Below, piece by piece: positions 33,487-44,878 of a stretch of DNA of 64,000 nucleotides. The notes under the pieces were generated by a model. It was not told the DNA's origin and ran no database searches. It was given only the letters and a program-made list of their open reading frames with translations. Numbering within the stretch: the first letter of the stretch is position 1; every line of letters begins with the position of its first letter. The position numbers and the translations under genes were made by a program. Origin of the DNA: Physcomitrium patens (lineage: Eukaryota; Streptophyta; Bryopsida; Funariales; Funariaceae); NCBI RefSeq assembly GCF_000002425.4, contig NC_037269.1, positions 6,644,172-6,708,171 of the forward strand. The letters are read 5' to 3'.

Positions 33487-33677
33487 TCCACCCCCTCTGA
33501 ACCTGTGCATCCTCCGGTATGCACCAATTTATCCAATTGCTGTTTGATTTAGAATATATCCTCTACGTCTTTGCCCAATTCGTCTTTGTCACCTTCATTA
33601 TCCAAATCACTTTCATCTTCTTGCTACGGAATCTCTATACCTTCATTAAGGTCTTCCATATTCATCTCCGCGTGTCT

Positions 33678-34940
33678 TCATTTAAATATTTTTACTCGCT
33701 TCTCTACAATTGGTATTTTCAATTTTGTACCATTTAACTCCCATAACGAGTAAGTCGCATTATCATGAACAGTTATTACTACATATGGTCCAAACCAACG
33801 TTCTGAAAATTTCCGCAAAGTACTATGTTGATTATCTAGACTATTGTCATAAACAAGTACCCAGTCACCTTCCTCGATTGCTTTTGGTCTCAATAGATGT
33901 TGCTTATCGAATCACACCTTATTTTGTAACCTTGCTCTTTTTAACCTTCCCAATGCTATCTGGACATCTTCCATTCTGTGCTCCAATTGTCGAATCCTAA
34001 TAGCCAGAAGTTCTTCTCTTGTCAATCCATCCTCCCATGGTAGCATACTCCAAGTAAGTACCTTTTCTTCAATCGGCATAATTGGTTTTCGACCTATCAT
34101 AAGTTCTACTGGCATATATCTTGTCACTGAACTATGTGTTGTTCGATCAGTCCATAATGCAAATGACAAAAGCCGTAGCCACTCTTTAACTTTCTCATTA
34201 CAAGCTTTAACTAATGCTTTCACAATCGGCGGGTGACCGCGTTTGCTTTTTGCATTCCCTTCTGGATTATAAGCAGTAGTCAGTGATAGTTTAACTCCAC
34301 ATCTTTCAAAGAATTTACGAGCTTCTTGTGTATTTAATTCTCCACGATCTGCAGTATTTTTTCCTATGCATCCGTAGTGGCAAATGACATCTTCAAGCAA
34401 AAACCTACAAATCCCCTCTGTAGATTTTGTCCTCAATGCTCTTCCCTCTACTTCATTTGATTAAGTTTCTCGAACTAAAACCAAATATCTCATCTGCCAT
34501 AATCCAACTGACATAATAATCAAATCAACAATCCATTTAAAATGAATAGCCAGAGGATACGTAGGATGAAGACCGTCTCGATGTCGGATATTAGAATACG
34601 ATTGACAGATTTCACATGACTCTACAAATAAGAGCACATCTTGGTACATATTTTTCCACCAATATCATTCCTTGAGTTTAGCAAAAGTAGCCCAGATTCT
34701 TCTATGCCTTGCCCATAAACTATTTTGAAACTCCTTCAATAATTTTAGTTTTTCTTTCTTTTTGCCTATCACTCGTTGTGGCATCCCAATTCCTTTCTTC
34801 GGTCTCCTCCATAAGAATCCATCTCGAAGTAAAAATCCATATGCTTTTTTTCTTATTTGTTTGAATTTTTCTGTAGACCAATTCCCCTGCTTAGTCAAGG
34901 TATTCAAGTAATGACCAATATCCAATAATTCTCCTTCATA
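33678..34940 (-). pseudogene. Integrase of element C
   Basis: The minus strand shows the zinc-binding part (SLWARHRRIWATFAKLKE, then FVESCEICQSYSNIRHRDG), LHPTYPLAIHFKWIVDLI, and the core end (ADRGELNTQEARKFFERCG, YNPEGNAKSKRGHPPIVKAL). A long C-terminal part follows (ALWTDRTTHSSVTRYMPVE; LPWEDGLTREELLAIRIRQ; GDWVLVYDNSLDNQHSTL; RWFGPYVV). From memory of the families, this wording is typical of fungal gypsy elements and unlike plant chromoviruses. Broken. Confidence 0.85.
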
Positions 34941-34989
34941 AGATTCTTCAAGAAATAGCTTGTCTTCTCTGTTGAGATTTGATATTGAA

Positions 34990-36290
34990 TAGAATTTCAA
35001 TCCAACGTCATCAATATCTTCAACCATTTCGTCCTCCCTCTCGTATCTTGCTCGAGATAGCATGTCTGCTACTAAATTGTCCTTCCCAGTAATATGCTTA
35101 AATTCTGGATTTAGTGACTTAATATAAGCAATTTATCTCAACATTGCAATATCTGGCATTGAACAGTTAATAATCATTCCAAGCAATGACTTCATACCCG
35201 ATAATATAAGATGAAGTTCTCTAAGCCGAGTTAAAATCTTTTCACAATCTTGTATATGATCAACAACATATTTGCGACACCCCCTCTTATCTAAAGTTTC
35301 ATCCTTGTCTCCTTCTCTGCACCCTTTTATAGGAACATCATCCAGAAAAGGCATAGTCTTTTCTGGAATAAAATCTCTCAATACCTTATTAATCCCATTC
35401 ATCATATGCGCAACTGAGTTGGTCGCGCCTTGAAGAAGAGTGCACATTCTAACCAATCCAAGTAGTATCCTCATTGTTGTCATATCTCTACTTCCTTCAA
35501 CAAGTTGAAATTGATCATAACCTGAATACAAGTCACCCATTGAATAGATCGCCCTTCCAGCAAACGCCTCAACAAATTCATCCACAATAGGCCTAATTCC
35601 TGCATTCTTGATAGTTACTGCATTCACCGGTTGCATATCTTGAATAAACCGTACTGACCCAATCTTCTTAGGTACCGTAAACCATTGACTAGAATACGGC
35701 GCAAATGAAGGTTCTAATATTTTATCTTTATCTTTTCTTTTAATAGTTCAACTAATTTAGGTAAATGTGCCCTCGGTACTGGAATCGGTCTTAGATTCCA
35801 AGGTACATGTGGTACAGTGAAGATAACCATAGGTATTACAATATTTGGATCCACACACCCAATTTCATGAGATTCGAAGGCAAACGATCTACCTTGTTTA
35901 GCCAACATCTTTTTGAAGCAAGTAATTTCCTCCGGCAATAAAGAACCATCAGAACTAATCTTCAATTCTTCAAAAGTCTCTTTGGTAAACTGATGTCCAA
36001 TACTCATTGGATCTCTTAAACTTGCTTCTTTTGATGCTTCTCCCATTTGTTCTTTAGAATCTTCTGGTAATGGTCCGGCAACAGGCTTTACCTTCTTATC
36101 TGCCGTTTTATATCTCGTCTCTACAGTGACTTCTGGTACTTGAAAAGATTCAAGTATGGTATAAACTTCTCTTGAGTGAATCTCAACAATCTTATCATTA
36201 TCCCCTAACCCAATAGATGTAATCAATTCCAATGAATCTTCTAGTCCATTTTCTTCATAAACACCTAAAATCCTCTCATCATCTTGCAAT
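34990..36290 (-). pseudogene. Reverse transcriptase and RNase H of element C
   Basis: Polymerase motifs are RPIVDEFVEAFAGRAIYSMG, DLYSGYDQFQLVEGSRDMTT and the active site PFLDDVPIKG, then CRKYVVDHIQDCEKILTRL. The FLDD-VPIKG box and the VDHIQD block recall fungal gypsy elements. RNase H ends in DMLSRARYEREDE, just before integrase. Broken. Confidence 0.82.
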
Positions 36291-36576
36291 GTTCCTAACT
36301 TGCGTAATTGTCCTTCAATATCATATAATCTTTTTCTTTCCTTTCTTTAAAAATCATCAACTTTCTTATACATAATATTTCCATTCTCCAAAATACCAAT
36401 AAAACTCGCATCAAAGGCACCTTTATCTCGCGAGAGTACCTCCTCTTTTGTACCTCCATAATCTCGCTTTACAGTGGTACCTCCTCAAAATCCTTAAATC
36501 CTTCAACAATCTTTGGCAATGGTTTCTCCCTCAACCTATCTCAGTTCCGTTCATGGTTAGGAGGTACTGTTAGAAA

Positions 36577-37578
36577 TTATACAGCTTTCTTCCCATCTTC
36601 GCTCCGTACCCTTGCATAAGCAGAACCATCGCCAAGTACTTTTGTTTCCATCCATGTTGCCGTGATATAAGGTTGTCCTAAAATCAACGGATAAGACGTT
36701 TTATCTTGAACAAAGAAATGTTGCTCCGTCGCAACATCTCCAATCCGAATTTTGACATCTGGATAAGCTCCATATAATTCGCCCCGTGTGTTATTAGTTG
36801 CTCGAATTGTCCATCCATGTTCCATATGAATTGGCCATTTTTGCTTCTTATAAAGATCTTTAGACATGAGATTTATTTCAGAACCATGGTCGACTAAAGT
36901 AACAATTGGTTCTTCTATATCTCCTACTTTCACGAATACCTCAGTAGTTGCCCTTGCCCAATGCTTTCGAGTATAATAGCTCAAAGTTTCCATTTCATTG
37001 TTACTAGAGTCTTCGAAATGTACTTGTTGATTATACCCATTCTTTTTATTTGTAGGTTGCTTGTAACCAATATCAACCTCTTCTTCATCTTTATATATTC
37101 TTGCATCAATAGTATGACTCATTCCAATTTCGTCCATTAATTGCCTCTTTTGCTTAATGCTATCAATGATAACATCATGAAACTCCTTTGTAATTCCCAA
37201 GACTTCTTTCAATGTGAATTCCACCTTAGCATTTAATATACGTTCTTCTAACACCCCTTTCAAATTTGTTGCCGCTTCAATGTGAAAAAGTAGCTTATAA
37301 GCAATTGATTTACCCTTATCTTTTGTCTCCTTTGTCTTTTCTCTCAATAATGTTGAGGTATCCTTTACAGGCAATTCTTGTGAAGCTACCTCCCGAGCCT
37401 TGACTCCTCGAGTTTGCCTCTTAGAAGAATTTCCTTCTCTAGTATCATCAAAATTTCCTCGTCTCTTTTCTTCCATCAAAGCTTCATGTTGGTTCTTAGC
37501 AATACATGCATGAACTGAAAGAAACTCAATAGGATCCTCCCAACCTGTTCTATCTCGTATTGTAGCTGCAGTCCTCAA
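36577..37578 (-). pseudogene. Protease-containing region of element C
   Basis: The C-terminal third (about residues 225-333) is a retroviral-type aspartic protease: VTLVDHGSEINLMSKDLY, HMEHGWTIRATNN, FFVQDKTSYPLILGQPYIT. The catalytic triplet region reads DHGS where DxGS/T is usual. The N-terminal part is charged and without a recognised domain. Confidence 0.82.
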
Positions 37579-37830
37579 TAACGCTTCTCGAGGTAATTTC
37601 CCTTCTTGTATTGTACAAACGACAGAAGCTCAAAACTCATTAGTTTCCGTACTTCCACCAATTTCATCATCTACTCTAGTACCATAACTTGCACTTTCCC
37701 GTGTTGTTCCTTCATGCTCTTTTAGGTAATCTTGAACTAATGCTTTCATTCCTCCCTTGCCAAAATTGGTTTGAAGAAGATCCTTCCTATCTTTCAATGC
37801 TATCTTTCCATCTTTTCAGCAAGTATTTTC

Positions 37831-38837
37831 CTACCGTATCATATTATTAAATTCATTGCAATCTTTTCTAGTGTGTGAAGCATCATCACACCAAATGCAT
37901 CTTTGTACATATCCTTGTTTTGAAACATTCTTCGAATTATTTGTAGAAGTATTCTCTTCAAGTCTTACCAATTTGATTTGAAGATCTCGCATTCCTCGTA
38001 TAATTTCTTCCATCCCCATATCTGCTTTCTTTGATAAGGATGTCGAAGGTTGAACTGTAGGCATTGTTGGTGGTGTTGTACGTACTGGAGCTTTGGGTGC
38101 TTGTACTGTTTTCAGAATATTGCTCCTATCCTTCTTCCTTTCTTTTTTCTAAGCAACCCCACCGCATCTTCAACGTTCTTCCACTTTGTTGTCAATCCTT
38201 CATCTTCTTCTTTGTCTTCAAGAAGGAGTTCTAATTTCTCTTGCAATTCTCCATCAGCAACTTGAAGACATAGATCAACTTTGTTCGGCTCCAATGTCAA
38301 TTTTTCTACCTTCGACAATTGAGAGTACTGCCTCTCAAATTTCATTAGTAGCTCTGTTGCTTGTAAATTCTTATTGGGCCGTTCGATCCATCCCAGAAAC
38401 AACTTCTTAGTAACGTGATCAGCATCTTCCAAGAAATATTCGTCTTTCAATACATATGAAAAAACCTCCCATGAATTCCCATAACGATCCATAATCAGTG
38501 TAATATGGTCTCTTATCTCCTGTATCATGGCAAGTCCAAATAGTTCTACCATTTTCTTCTCATAAATCCAATTTAACTCCATTTCACGAACATAACATCT
38601 TAAATACCTTGAAATATTCTTCCCATCAAATTGATCAATTTTATTGACCACTGCTTGCAATACTTTGGTTGCCAAATCTTCCTTTCGATTATTGCTTTGT
38701 TGTTGTTGCATTGATAATGAGAAGGCTTGAAACATACTAGCAATAGACGGATCCATGTGCATACCTTGTCCTTTAGAAGAATCCCCACCAGAAACTCCTC
38801 TCAAAAATCCTTCAAAATATTTATTCTCGTTTTCCAT
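37831..38837 (-). pseudogene. Gag and zinc knuckle of element C
   Basis: The gag-like part starts MENENKYFEGFLRGVSGG and includes IDQFDGKNISRYLRCY, a capsid-like helical domain. Downstream is a CCHC knuckle, CIWCDDASHTRKDC (C-X2-C-X4-H-X4-C). Broken. Confidence 0.8.
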
Positions 38838-38885
38838 AAAATAAAGATAAAATCAACCAAAATCCAATACCTTCCACCTCAAGCT

Positions 38886-38903
38886 TTCACGTCAGGTTCA
38901 CCA
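38886..38903 (-). other. Primer-binding site of element C
   Basis: On the element strand, TGGTGAACCTGACGTGAA begins four bases after the 5' LTR. A start with TGG fits pairing to a tRNA 3' CCA end. The exact tRNA was not identified. This contrasts with element B and family 1, which lack such a site. Confidence 0.6.
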
Positions 38904-38907
38904 CTTT

Positions 38908-40255
38908 TGTCGTATTACGTGCTTTCCTGCTCGAGAATGCGTCGGGCGTCTGGCTGTAGAAGGTAGTATGGAGATTCGCCAATAGTCAAGCAGTCTATCA
39001 GTTTTTGACTCCTGGAATATAAACGACTGCAAGAATATACCATAAATCTATATGGATGCCCTTCGACTATTTGTCGAAATCTTTTTTGCCCAGCCGGTAG
39101 GCCTCTAGACGCTACAGAGAACCCCAAACAACCCAAACTGTTAATCTTCAATGCTGCTTTGTACTTACGATCTTGTATCCACTGACTGTCTTGTTAAATT
39201 AGTCCAATAAATTTCATTCACTCCGCATACTCAATCCTATAGACACCCTTTTAATTCTTCAATCACAGACGTAACTCGATTTCACAAAATAGTCAAGAGT
39301 ATTCAAACCCACTTCATTAAAAAATCCCGATTCGACATTACAACACTAACTTCAGCGATAATTGCCTCAGTCTTCCCAAAACCTTTGAAGAAGAAAAACC
39401 TAATTCTCCATCTTTTCTTCTCCGACCCGAAGCATAAAGCTCCTCTTCAATCCCTGATCTTCAAAAACCTCTAATGAAAACCAAACTAGTAACCTTGAAA
39501 AAAAACTTGAAACTCGCTCTTCGATCCAAAAACCCCGATCTGAAAAAAAAAAATCCCCCCTTCCAAAACTCATTCTCCCCTAATCTTATCCTCTGAATTT
39601 CTTCAATCTTCCATCTTGGATCCGGAATTGGCTCCCACCGTCAGAGCTTAGATCCGAAATTGGCTCCTGCCGTTAGAGCTCTTCCTCCATTTTTACCTTT
39701 AAGAGATCCATTTATCAAAAACAACGTTCCCTGAAACGGCATAGAGAATAGGACAGCCTGAAACAGAATCGAAATCCCGTACTCGGGTCCACATTGAGTT
39801 GCTCGACCAATTCAGGTCTCATATTGGATAAGATGCTCGTAATAACCTAGATGTTCTCGTAATTGGATCAAATTGGTCCTTTGCGTCAGACTGGCTGAGG
39901 CCCGTAGTAAGACCTGGATTTTCTCGTAATTAGACTGCATTGGGTTGCCCGACCAATGCAGGTCTCATATTGGGTAAGAAGACCCGGATTGGATTCTCGA
40001 AATGGATCCAATTGGCTCTTCGAACCAAGCTCACCCGTCGTGTGAATTGGTCCTTTCCCTTGTTGCTGACTCCCGTTATTGGAATCGAATGGAGCATTTC
40101 AGTATCCCCCGGCTGACCGTAACGGGGTGATTGAACCTGACCACTCAGTTTTTGTACTAGAGTTGGTCGTTGCTCCCAATATTCGAGGTAACTGAACATT
40201 AATAAAAGTCCTCTTTCTTTATATTTTCACAGTATACTCGTGTTACAACACGACA
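38908..40255 (-). repeat. 5' LTR of element C
   Basis: TGTCGTATTACG to AACACGACA as displayed. Followed on the right by the ACGG duplication and the resumed integrase of element B. Confidence 0.92.
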
Positions 40256-41090
40256 ACGGACTCAATAAATCAAGCTTCGGATGATATCCATAGTTGGAAA
40301 AGAATGGTGTTTGTTGAGTCGACGCATGGAGGGTGTTGTTATATGCAAACTCGGCTAGCGATAGATATGCAGTCTAATCGTCTTGCTGATAGTTGATGTT
40401 GCATCATAAGTACTGCTCCAAGACTTGGTTCACCCGTTCCGTTTGGCCATCAGTTTGAGGATGAAAAGCTAAAGTAAGCTTGATATCCACCTTGAATATC
40501 CCAAAGAGAGATCTCCAAAACTTTGACACGAACTGGGTACTTCGATCTAATATGATATCATCTAGTAGTCCATGATATCGATACACATTATCAAGAAAGA
40601 ATCTTGCTGTGACTGCACTGGATGATGTCTTCTTACAAGGAACAAAGTGTGCCATCTTCGTAAGCCGATCTACCACGACAAAGATGCTGTCAAATGAGTT
40701 TGATGATAGCAAGTTTGTGATGAAGTCCATAGAAATTGAAGACCATGGTCGATGTGGAATTGGCAATGGCTGTAGAAGTCCATAAGGGCGATGCTGAGGA
40801 TTCTTGAATCTTGAACAGATGTCATAGGAGAGGACAAAATCTTTCACATCCTTCCACATTTGGGGCCACCAAAAATCTCGAGAAATAAGCTCCAAGGTCT
40901 TGTTGAATCCAAAATGTCCCCCAGTTGGAAAATCATGGCGAGATTGAAGAACTCGGAGTCGTGCTGGTCCTTTTGGAATGTACAATCGCTCTTCAAAGTA
41001 TAAAAGATCTCCCTCCACCTTGAACTTGTCGTCATTGGTACATTGCTTGATATCAATGGCTACTGAATCTTTAATGGTTATAGCACGTAA
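40256..41090 (-). pseudogene. Integrase core of element B (right of element C)
   Basis: The minus strand shows HDFPTGGHFGFNKTLELIS, CSRFKNPQHRPYG, MDFITNLL, VDRLTKMAHFVPC and AFHPQTDGQTERVNQVLEQY. This is a full zinc-binding plus D,D,E set. It continues across element C into 31620-32137. Broken. Confidence 0.87.
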
Positions 41091-42560
41091 CCTAGTTTAA
41101 GGAGTCAGCATCAAATAATACAATAGTAGCACAAAGTTGAAATCTCTCTGGCTTCAATAACGTTGTACATTGTTGATCAAACGCTGCTTCTCCACCCTTT
41201 GGTACAAGATAAGATCTCTTTGATAAAGCATCAGATAGTCCTTGCTGCCTTTCAGGTCGATAAGTGATAACAAAATCAAATCTGGATAGCGACATATTCC
41301 ATCGAGCTTGACGCCAATTTAAAACTCAAACCGACAAGAAATACTCCAAATTCTTGTGATCCGTATACACGGTTACTGGATGTGCAGCTCTTTCAAGAAA
41401 AAGACGCCATTCTTCGAAAGAATCCACTATAGCAAAAAGTTCCTTATCGTGGATCTCATAATTGATTTCAGCAGCAGAGAACTTCTGAGAATAGAATGCA
41501 ACTGGATAGAGCTTCTTGTCTTCACTCATTTGTGAAAGCACCGCTCCCAAAGCAAAATCTGAAGCATCAGTTTCTAAATAGAAGGCCTTTGTAAAGTCTA
41601 GATGTACCAAAATTGGAGCTGTAGTAAATGTTGTCTTCAAGTCTTGAAACGCCTTCTCCGCCAAAGGTCCCCATTCCAACTTATCCTTGCATGTCAATCG
41701 AGTGAGAGGAGCAGCAACTTGAGAATAATTCTTGATGAAGATCCGATAGAAGTTAGTAAAACCAAGAAAGCATTGTACGTCTCTAACCGTCTTCAGAACC
41801 TCCCAAGACATGATTGCTTCTACTTTCTTGGGATCCATCTTCAAACCTTCTGTAGTCGCAATGAACTCCAAAAACTCCATCTCCGTCTGGTGAAATAAAC
41901 ACTTTTCTAATTTCGCATATAGTCCTTGCTTGCATAGTTTTTTCAAGACCAAAGGAACATGCTTCTCATGTTCTTCCTCGTTTTTAGAGAATATTAGGAT
42001 ATCATCCAAGTAGATGACAACAAAATCATCGAGGTGTTCTCGAAAGATGTCATTCATCATATGTTGGAAAACCGCTGGAGCATTGGTAAGACCAAAAGGC
42101 ATGACATTATATTCGAAATGACCATACCTTGTACGGAATGCTGTCTTCCACTCATCTCCTTCCTTGATTTGTACGAGATTATAAGCTCCCCTTAGATCAA
42201 TTTTTGTAAAGATCTTTGCACATCGAAGTTATTCTAAGAGACTAGAAATCAAGGGTAATGGGTAACGATTTTTCTTTGTTACCTTGTTGAGGCCTCAATA
42301 GTCCACACACATCCGTAACGATCCATCTTTCTTCTTCCTAAATAAGATGGGTGCTCTAGCTAATGATTTTGAATGACGAATGAAGTTCTTGGCTAGATTC
42401 TCGTTGATGTACTTTCGCAACTCTACCAACTCCATTTGCGATAGATTGTAGATTGGGCCAAAAGGTGGTTGTGCTCCTTCTTGCAAGTCTATGGCACAAT
42501 CATATGGTCGGTGTTCCGGTAGTATATCAGCGTTCTTCTTTTGAAACACATCTTGAAAAT
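41090..42560 (-). pseudogene. Reverse transcriptase and RNase H of element B
   Basis: Key motifs on the minus strand are PPFGPIYNLSQMELVELRKY, LRMCVDY, MPFGLTNAPAVFQHMMND and VIYLDDILIFSKN with an intact YLDD box. RNase H follows (FYLETDASDFALGAVLSQM, EIHDKELFAIVDSFEEWR) and then ITYRPERQQGLSDALSKRS. The style is fungal/Tcn1-like. Broken. Confidence 0.9.
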
Positions 42561-42643
42561 CTTTATATTGCTCCGGTATACTTGCTGTTGAGATCTTCTC
42601 CTCGATAGTTGGAGCCGCATAAATGACAAATGAAGTGCCTTCC

Positions 42644-43147
42644 TTAGATGATCTTATAAACGCTCTTGCCCCAACGAATAAGGATTTCTTTTTTCCAGGT
42701 TTTTTTACTAGATTTTTTCTTGGGTGGTTTTGTGGGAAAAATCATCTTCCGTAACCTCCAATCTATCGATGGATTATGTTTTTCCAACCAAGAAAGACCA
42801 AGAATAATAGGATTTGATGGGGTTCTAATAATATTAAAAATAATATGAATACTATGGTCTTTAAACGTTACTTCTATAGGTTTTGATTCATGGGTGATGC
42901 TACCAGACAATAAAGGTTGCCCATCTATGACCTCAACATGAACATGTTTTGATTTTTGTACTAAAGGGATCTTATGATGCTTTGTAAATTCTTTGTCTAA
43001 AAAATAAGCAGATGCTCCTGAGTTTAGTAGTCCTAAGGTTCTCAGTTTTTGAGGGCCGATAAACAGAGGGATTGTAAAACAAAGTGCAGGTTGGGCAGAA
43101 AGAAAGAAACCTGATTGTTGTTGGGATATTTCATTGTCCAGCCGCAC
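42644..43147 (-). pseudogene. Aspartic protease of element B
   Basis: The active-site region reads LGLLNSGASAYFLDKEF, where DSGA would be expected. It continues KHVHVEVIDGQPLLSG and IILGLSWLEKHNPSIDW, matching the family 1 protease. Confidence 0.82.
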
Positions 43148-43155
43148 GGTTCCTA

Positions 43156-44178
43156 CTATGGCTGGGCATCCTCGTTTTCTTGAACAAATACTCCCCTAGT
43201 CTTGACTATGCCTCGATTTTGCTTTTTGGGGCAGTTTTTGACTTTGTGGCCTTCTCCACCGCAATATAAGCATAAATTTTCCTCCATACGTTGCTTTTTT
43301 TCTTCTATAGTAAGAGATTTGACGCGTACCGCATCAATTTGCATGTCTTCTACCTCTGAATGCGAATTCACACTGCTTGCCAATGTAGTTGGAGCATGGC
43401 GAATTGTATGTTGTCTTGAGCGTTGGTCTTGGCAACGTTGGAATAGGCGATTATCGCACTTCACAGCTTGGCTAATGGCTTCATTGAGCATTTGTGGATC
43501 AGGAAGAGTTAACAGTAAATCCTTCACATCATCCCTTAAACCCCAATAGAATTGACTCATCAACGCTTCTTCATCCCAGTTGATGTCGCATACTAATTGC
43601 CTGAAATTCGAAGCATAGACTGATGTAGAACGCATCCCCTGTCGTAGCGACCGGATCTTTGTTGTAGCCCATCGAACCTTATCGTGTTCACCAAATGCTT
43701 CCGCAAATGCCTCCAAAAAGGTTTCGAAGTTATTTAATATGGATGATCGTTTCTCAAGTAAAGGAGCAAACCATGATAGAGTTTGTCCCGTAAGTAAGGT
43801 TCCAACAAACCCAACACAAGACTCCTCCATTGGATATCGTTTGGATTGTAAAACTGTTATCAACCTGATTTGATTGACGAATCCTCGAAACTTGAAACGT
43901 GTTCCATCGAACTTATCTGGAAGGCTAATTTGAGGCTCCTTATGTTGTAGAACTAGTGGTTCTTGTCAAACCTGAGGTAAAGTTGTTTCTCCAAGTGCAA
44001 AAGTTTGAGGCTGGTGTAGTTTAGATTGTGCTATCCAAGATATCCCATCATTATGAAGCCTTGCCACCACTCCTTCAATCTCTGCAGTTCTTTGTGATAA
44101 TGTAGCGAGGGCATTCATAATAGCATCTAACTTAGACTCCGAACTTTCTGTCATATTAATATCTTGACCTCCGGCCAT
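43156..44178 (-). pseudogene. Gag of element B
   Basis: The N-terminus is MAGGQDINMTESSESKLDAI. The capsid-like core has SWFAPLLEKRSSILNNFETF, FRQLVCDINWDEEALMSQF and AISQAVKCDNRLFQR. It ends with a CCHC knuckle, CLYCGGEGHKVKNC. Broken. Confidence 0.85.
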
Positions 44179-44221
44179 TCTAAAAGAAGGACAAAAATGA
44201 CTCTACAAGAGGCAATATTGG

Positions 44222-44410
44222 TTTATAGGAGGGTAATCCACAACCTATAAAACGCCTTAAGAATTTCAAGAAGAGGGGTAATCCACTCTCTCCAAGAAGA
44301 ATAAGATTCCAATATTGTAACAGAAGAAGTATCAGTTTAGAGGAGGGTAATCCGCAACCTCTAAAAAATGCTAGTATACCTTCAAGTAGAGGGGTAATCT
44401 ACACTCTACT
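44222..44410 (-). other. Leader hairpin cluster of element B
   Basis: Four GGGTAATCC/T motifs lie in this stretch. Three are in clear hairpins as displayed: TTTATAGG/CCTATAAA (44222-44251), TTTAGAGG/CCTCTAAA (44336-44365) and AGTAGAG/CTCTACT (44385-44410). A weaker one is at 44272-44289. The two pairs look like a duplication of about 110 bp. Confidence 0.62.
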
Positions 44411-44445
44411 AAGAAAGAACTATCTCTGATATCTCAAGTTAAAGC

Positions 44446-44453
44446 AGTCTCGA
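44446..44453 (-). other. Putative self-primer binding site of element B
   Basis: AGTCTCGA (displayed) lies five bases outside the 5' LTR. Its reverse complement, TCGAGACT, is inside the LTR at 44587-44594, 32 bases from the far end of the TATATATA box (44619-44626). Pairing is eight perfect bases, then partial. Confidence 0.5.
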
Positions 44454-44458
44454 TAAAC

Positions 44459-44878
44459 TGTCACGGACACAAAATATAGACTTGAAATCTAACAAGAAGT
44501 TCAAGAAGAAGTGGCAAAACTAGATTAAACAGATGAGTACAAGAACAACACCAGAAAGGTGAGCTAGAACTCTAAGAGATGTGTTGTCGAGACTGAAGAA
44601 CTCTTCAGCCTCAATCCCTATATATACTCCTACTTAGGAAGCTTCTCGAGCTACTTCTATTAACTAAGAAGCTTCTAGAAAGTTCCAGAGGCTTCCTTTC
44701 TAGAAACTTCTAGAAACTTTTCTTCTAGAAGATTCCAAAGACTTCCTTTCTAGAAGCTTCTAGAAACTTCTCTCTAAAAAGTTCTAGAAGCTTCTCTTCT
44801 AGAAGGTTCCAGAGGCTTGTTTTCTAGAAAGTTCTAGAAACTTCTCTCTAAAAAGTTCTAAGGAATATGTCCCTAACA
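44459..44878 (-). repeat. 5' LTR of element B
   Basis: TGTCACGGACAC to TCCCTAACA as displayed. It carries the TATA box at 44619-44626 and, upstream on the element strand, the heat-shock-element array. A CTGAAGA/TCTTCAG inverted repeat abuts the predicted transcript start. Confidence 0.93.
44668..44860. promoter_or_regulatory. Heat-shock-element array in the element B 5' LTR
   Basis: Perfect alternating GAA/TTC units with two-base gaps occur as a tetramer at 44668-44685, a tetramer at 44698-44715 (TTCTAGAAACTTCTAGAA) and a pentamer at 44748-44770. Further dimers reach about 44855. The nearest tetramer is about 40-60 bp upstream of the TATA box, a normal distance for heat-shock promoters. Confidence 0.78.

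Larger units (their letters stand above)
32138..40255 (-). mobile_element. Element C: Ty3/gypsy element with fungal-type pol, nested in B
   Basis: LTRs of 1349 bp (32138-33486) and 1348 bp (38908-40255) begin TGTCGTATTACG and end AACACGACA. A 4-bp duplication, ACGG, flanks the element (32134-32137 and 40256-40259), and the integrase of element B resumes on both sides. The minus-strand order is PBS, gag, CCHC knuckle, protease, reverse transcriptase, RNase H, integrase, polypurine tract. No chromodomain and no accessory ORF were seen. The LTRs differ by roughly 5 percent by eye. The internal region is broken at about ten places. Confidence 0.92.
30626..44878 (-). mobile_element. Element B: Ty3/gypsy chromovirus with nested element C
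   Basis: LTRs of 420 bp (30626-31045 and 44459-44878) are flanked by a perfect 5-bp duplication, CTGAG (30621-30625 and 44879-44883). The minus-strand order is leader, gag with CCHC knuckle, protease, reverse transcriptase-RNase H, integrase (split by element C at 32138-40255), chromodomain, accessory ORF, polypurine tract. The LTRs differ at about 23 of 420 positions (about 5.5 percent by eye). It is a distant relative of family 1. All parts are present, but the coding regions are broken at perhaps five to ten places in addition to the insertion. Confidence 0.93.

Noticed and set aside
38886-38903. Self-priming in element C
   Set aside because: The site after its 5' LTR starts TGG at a normal distance, so ordinary tRNA priming is the better reading.
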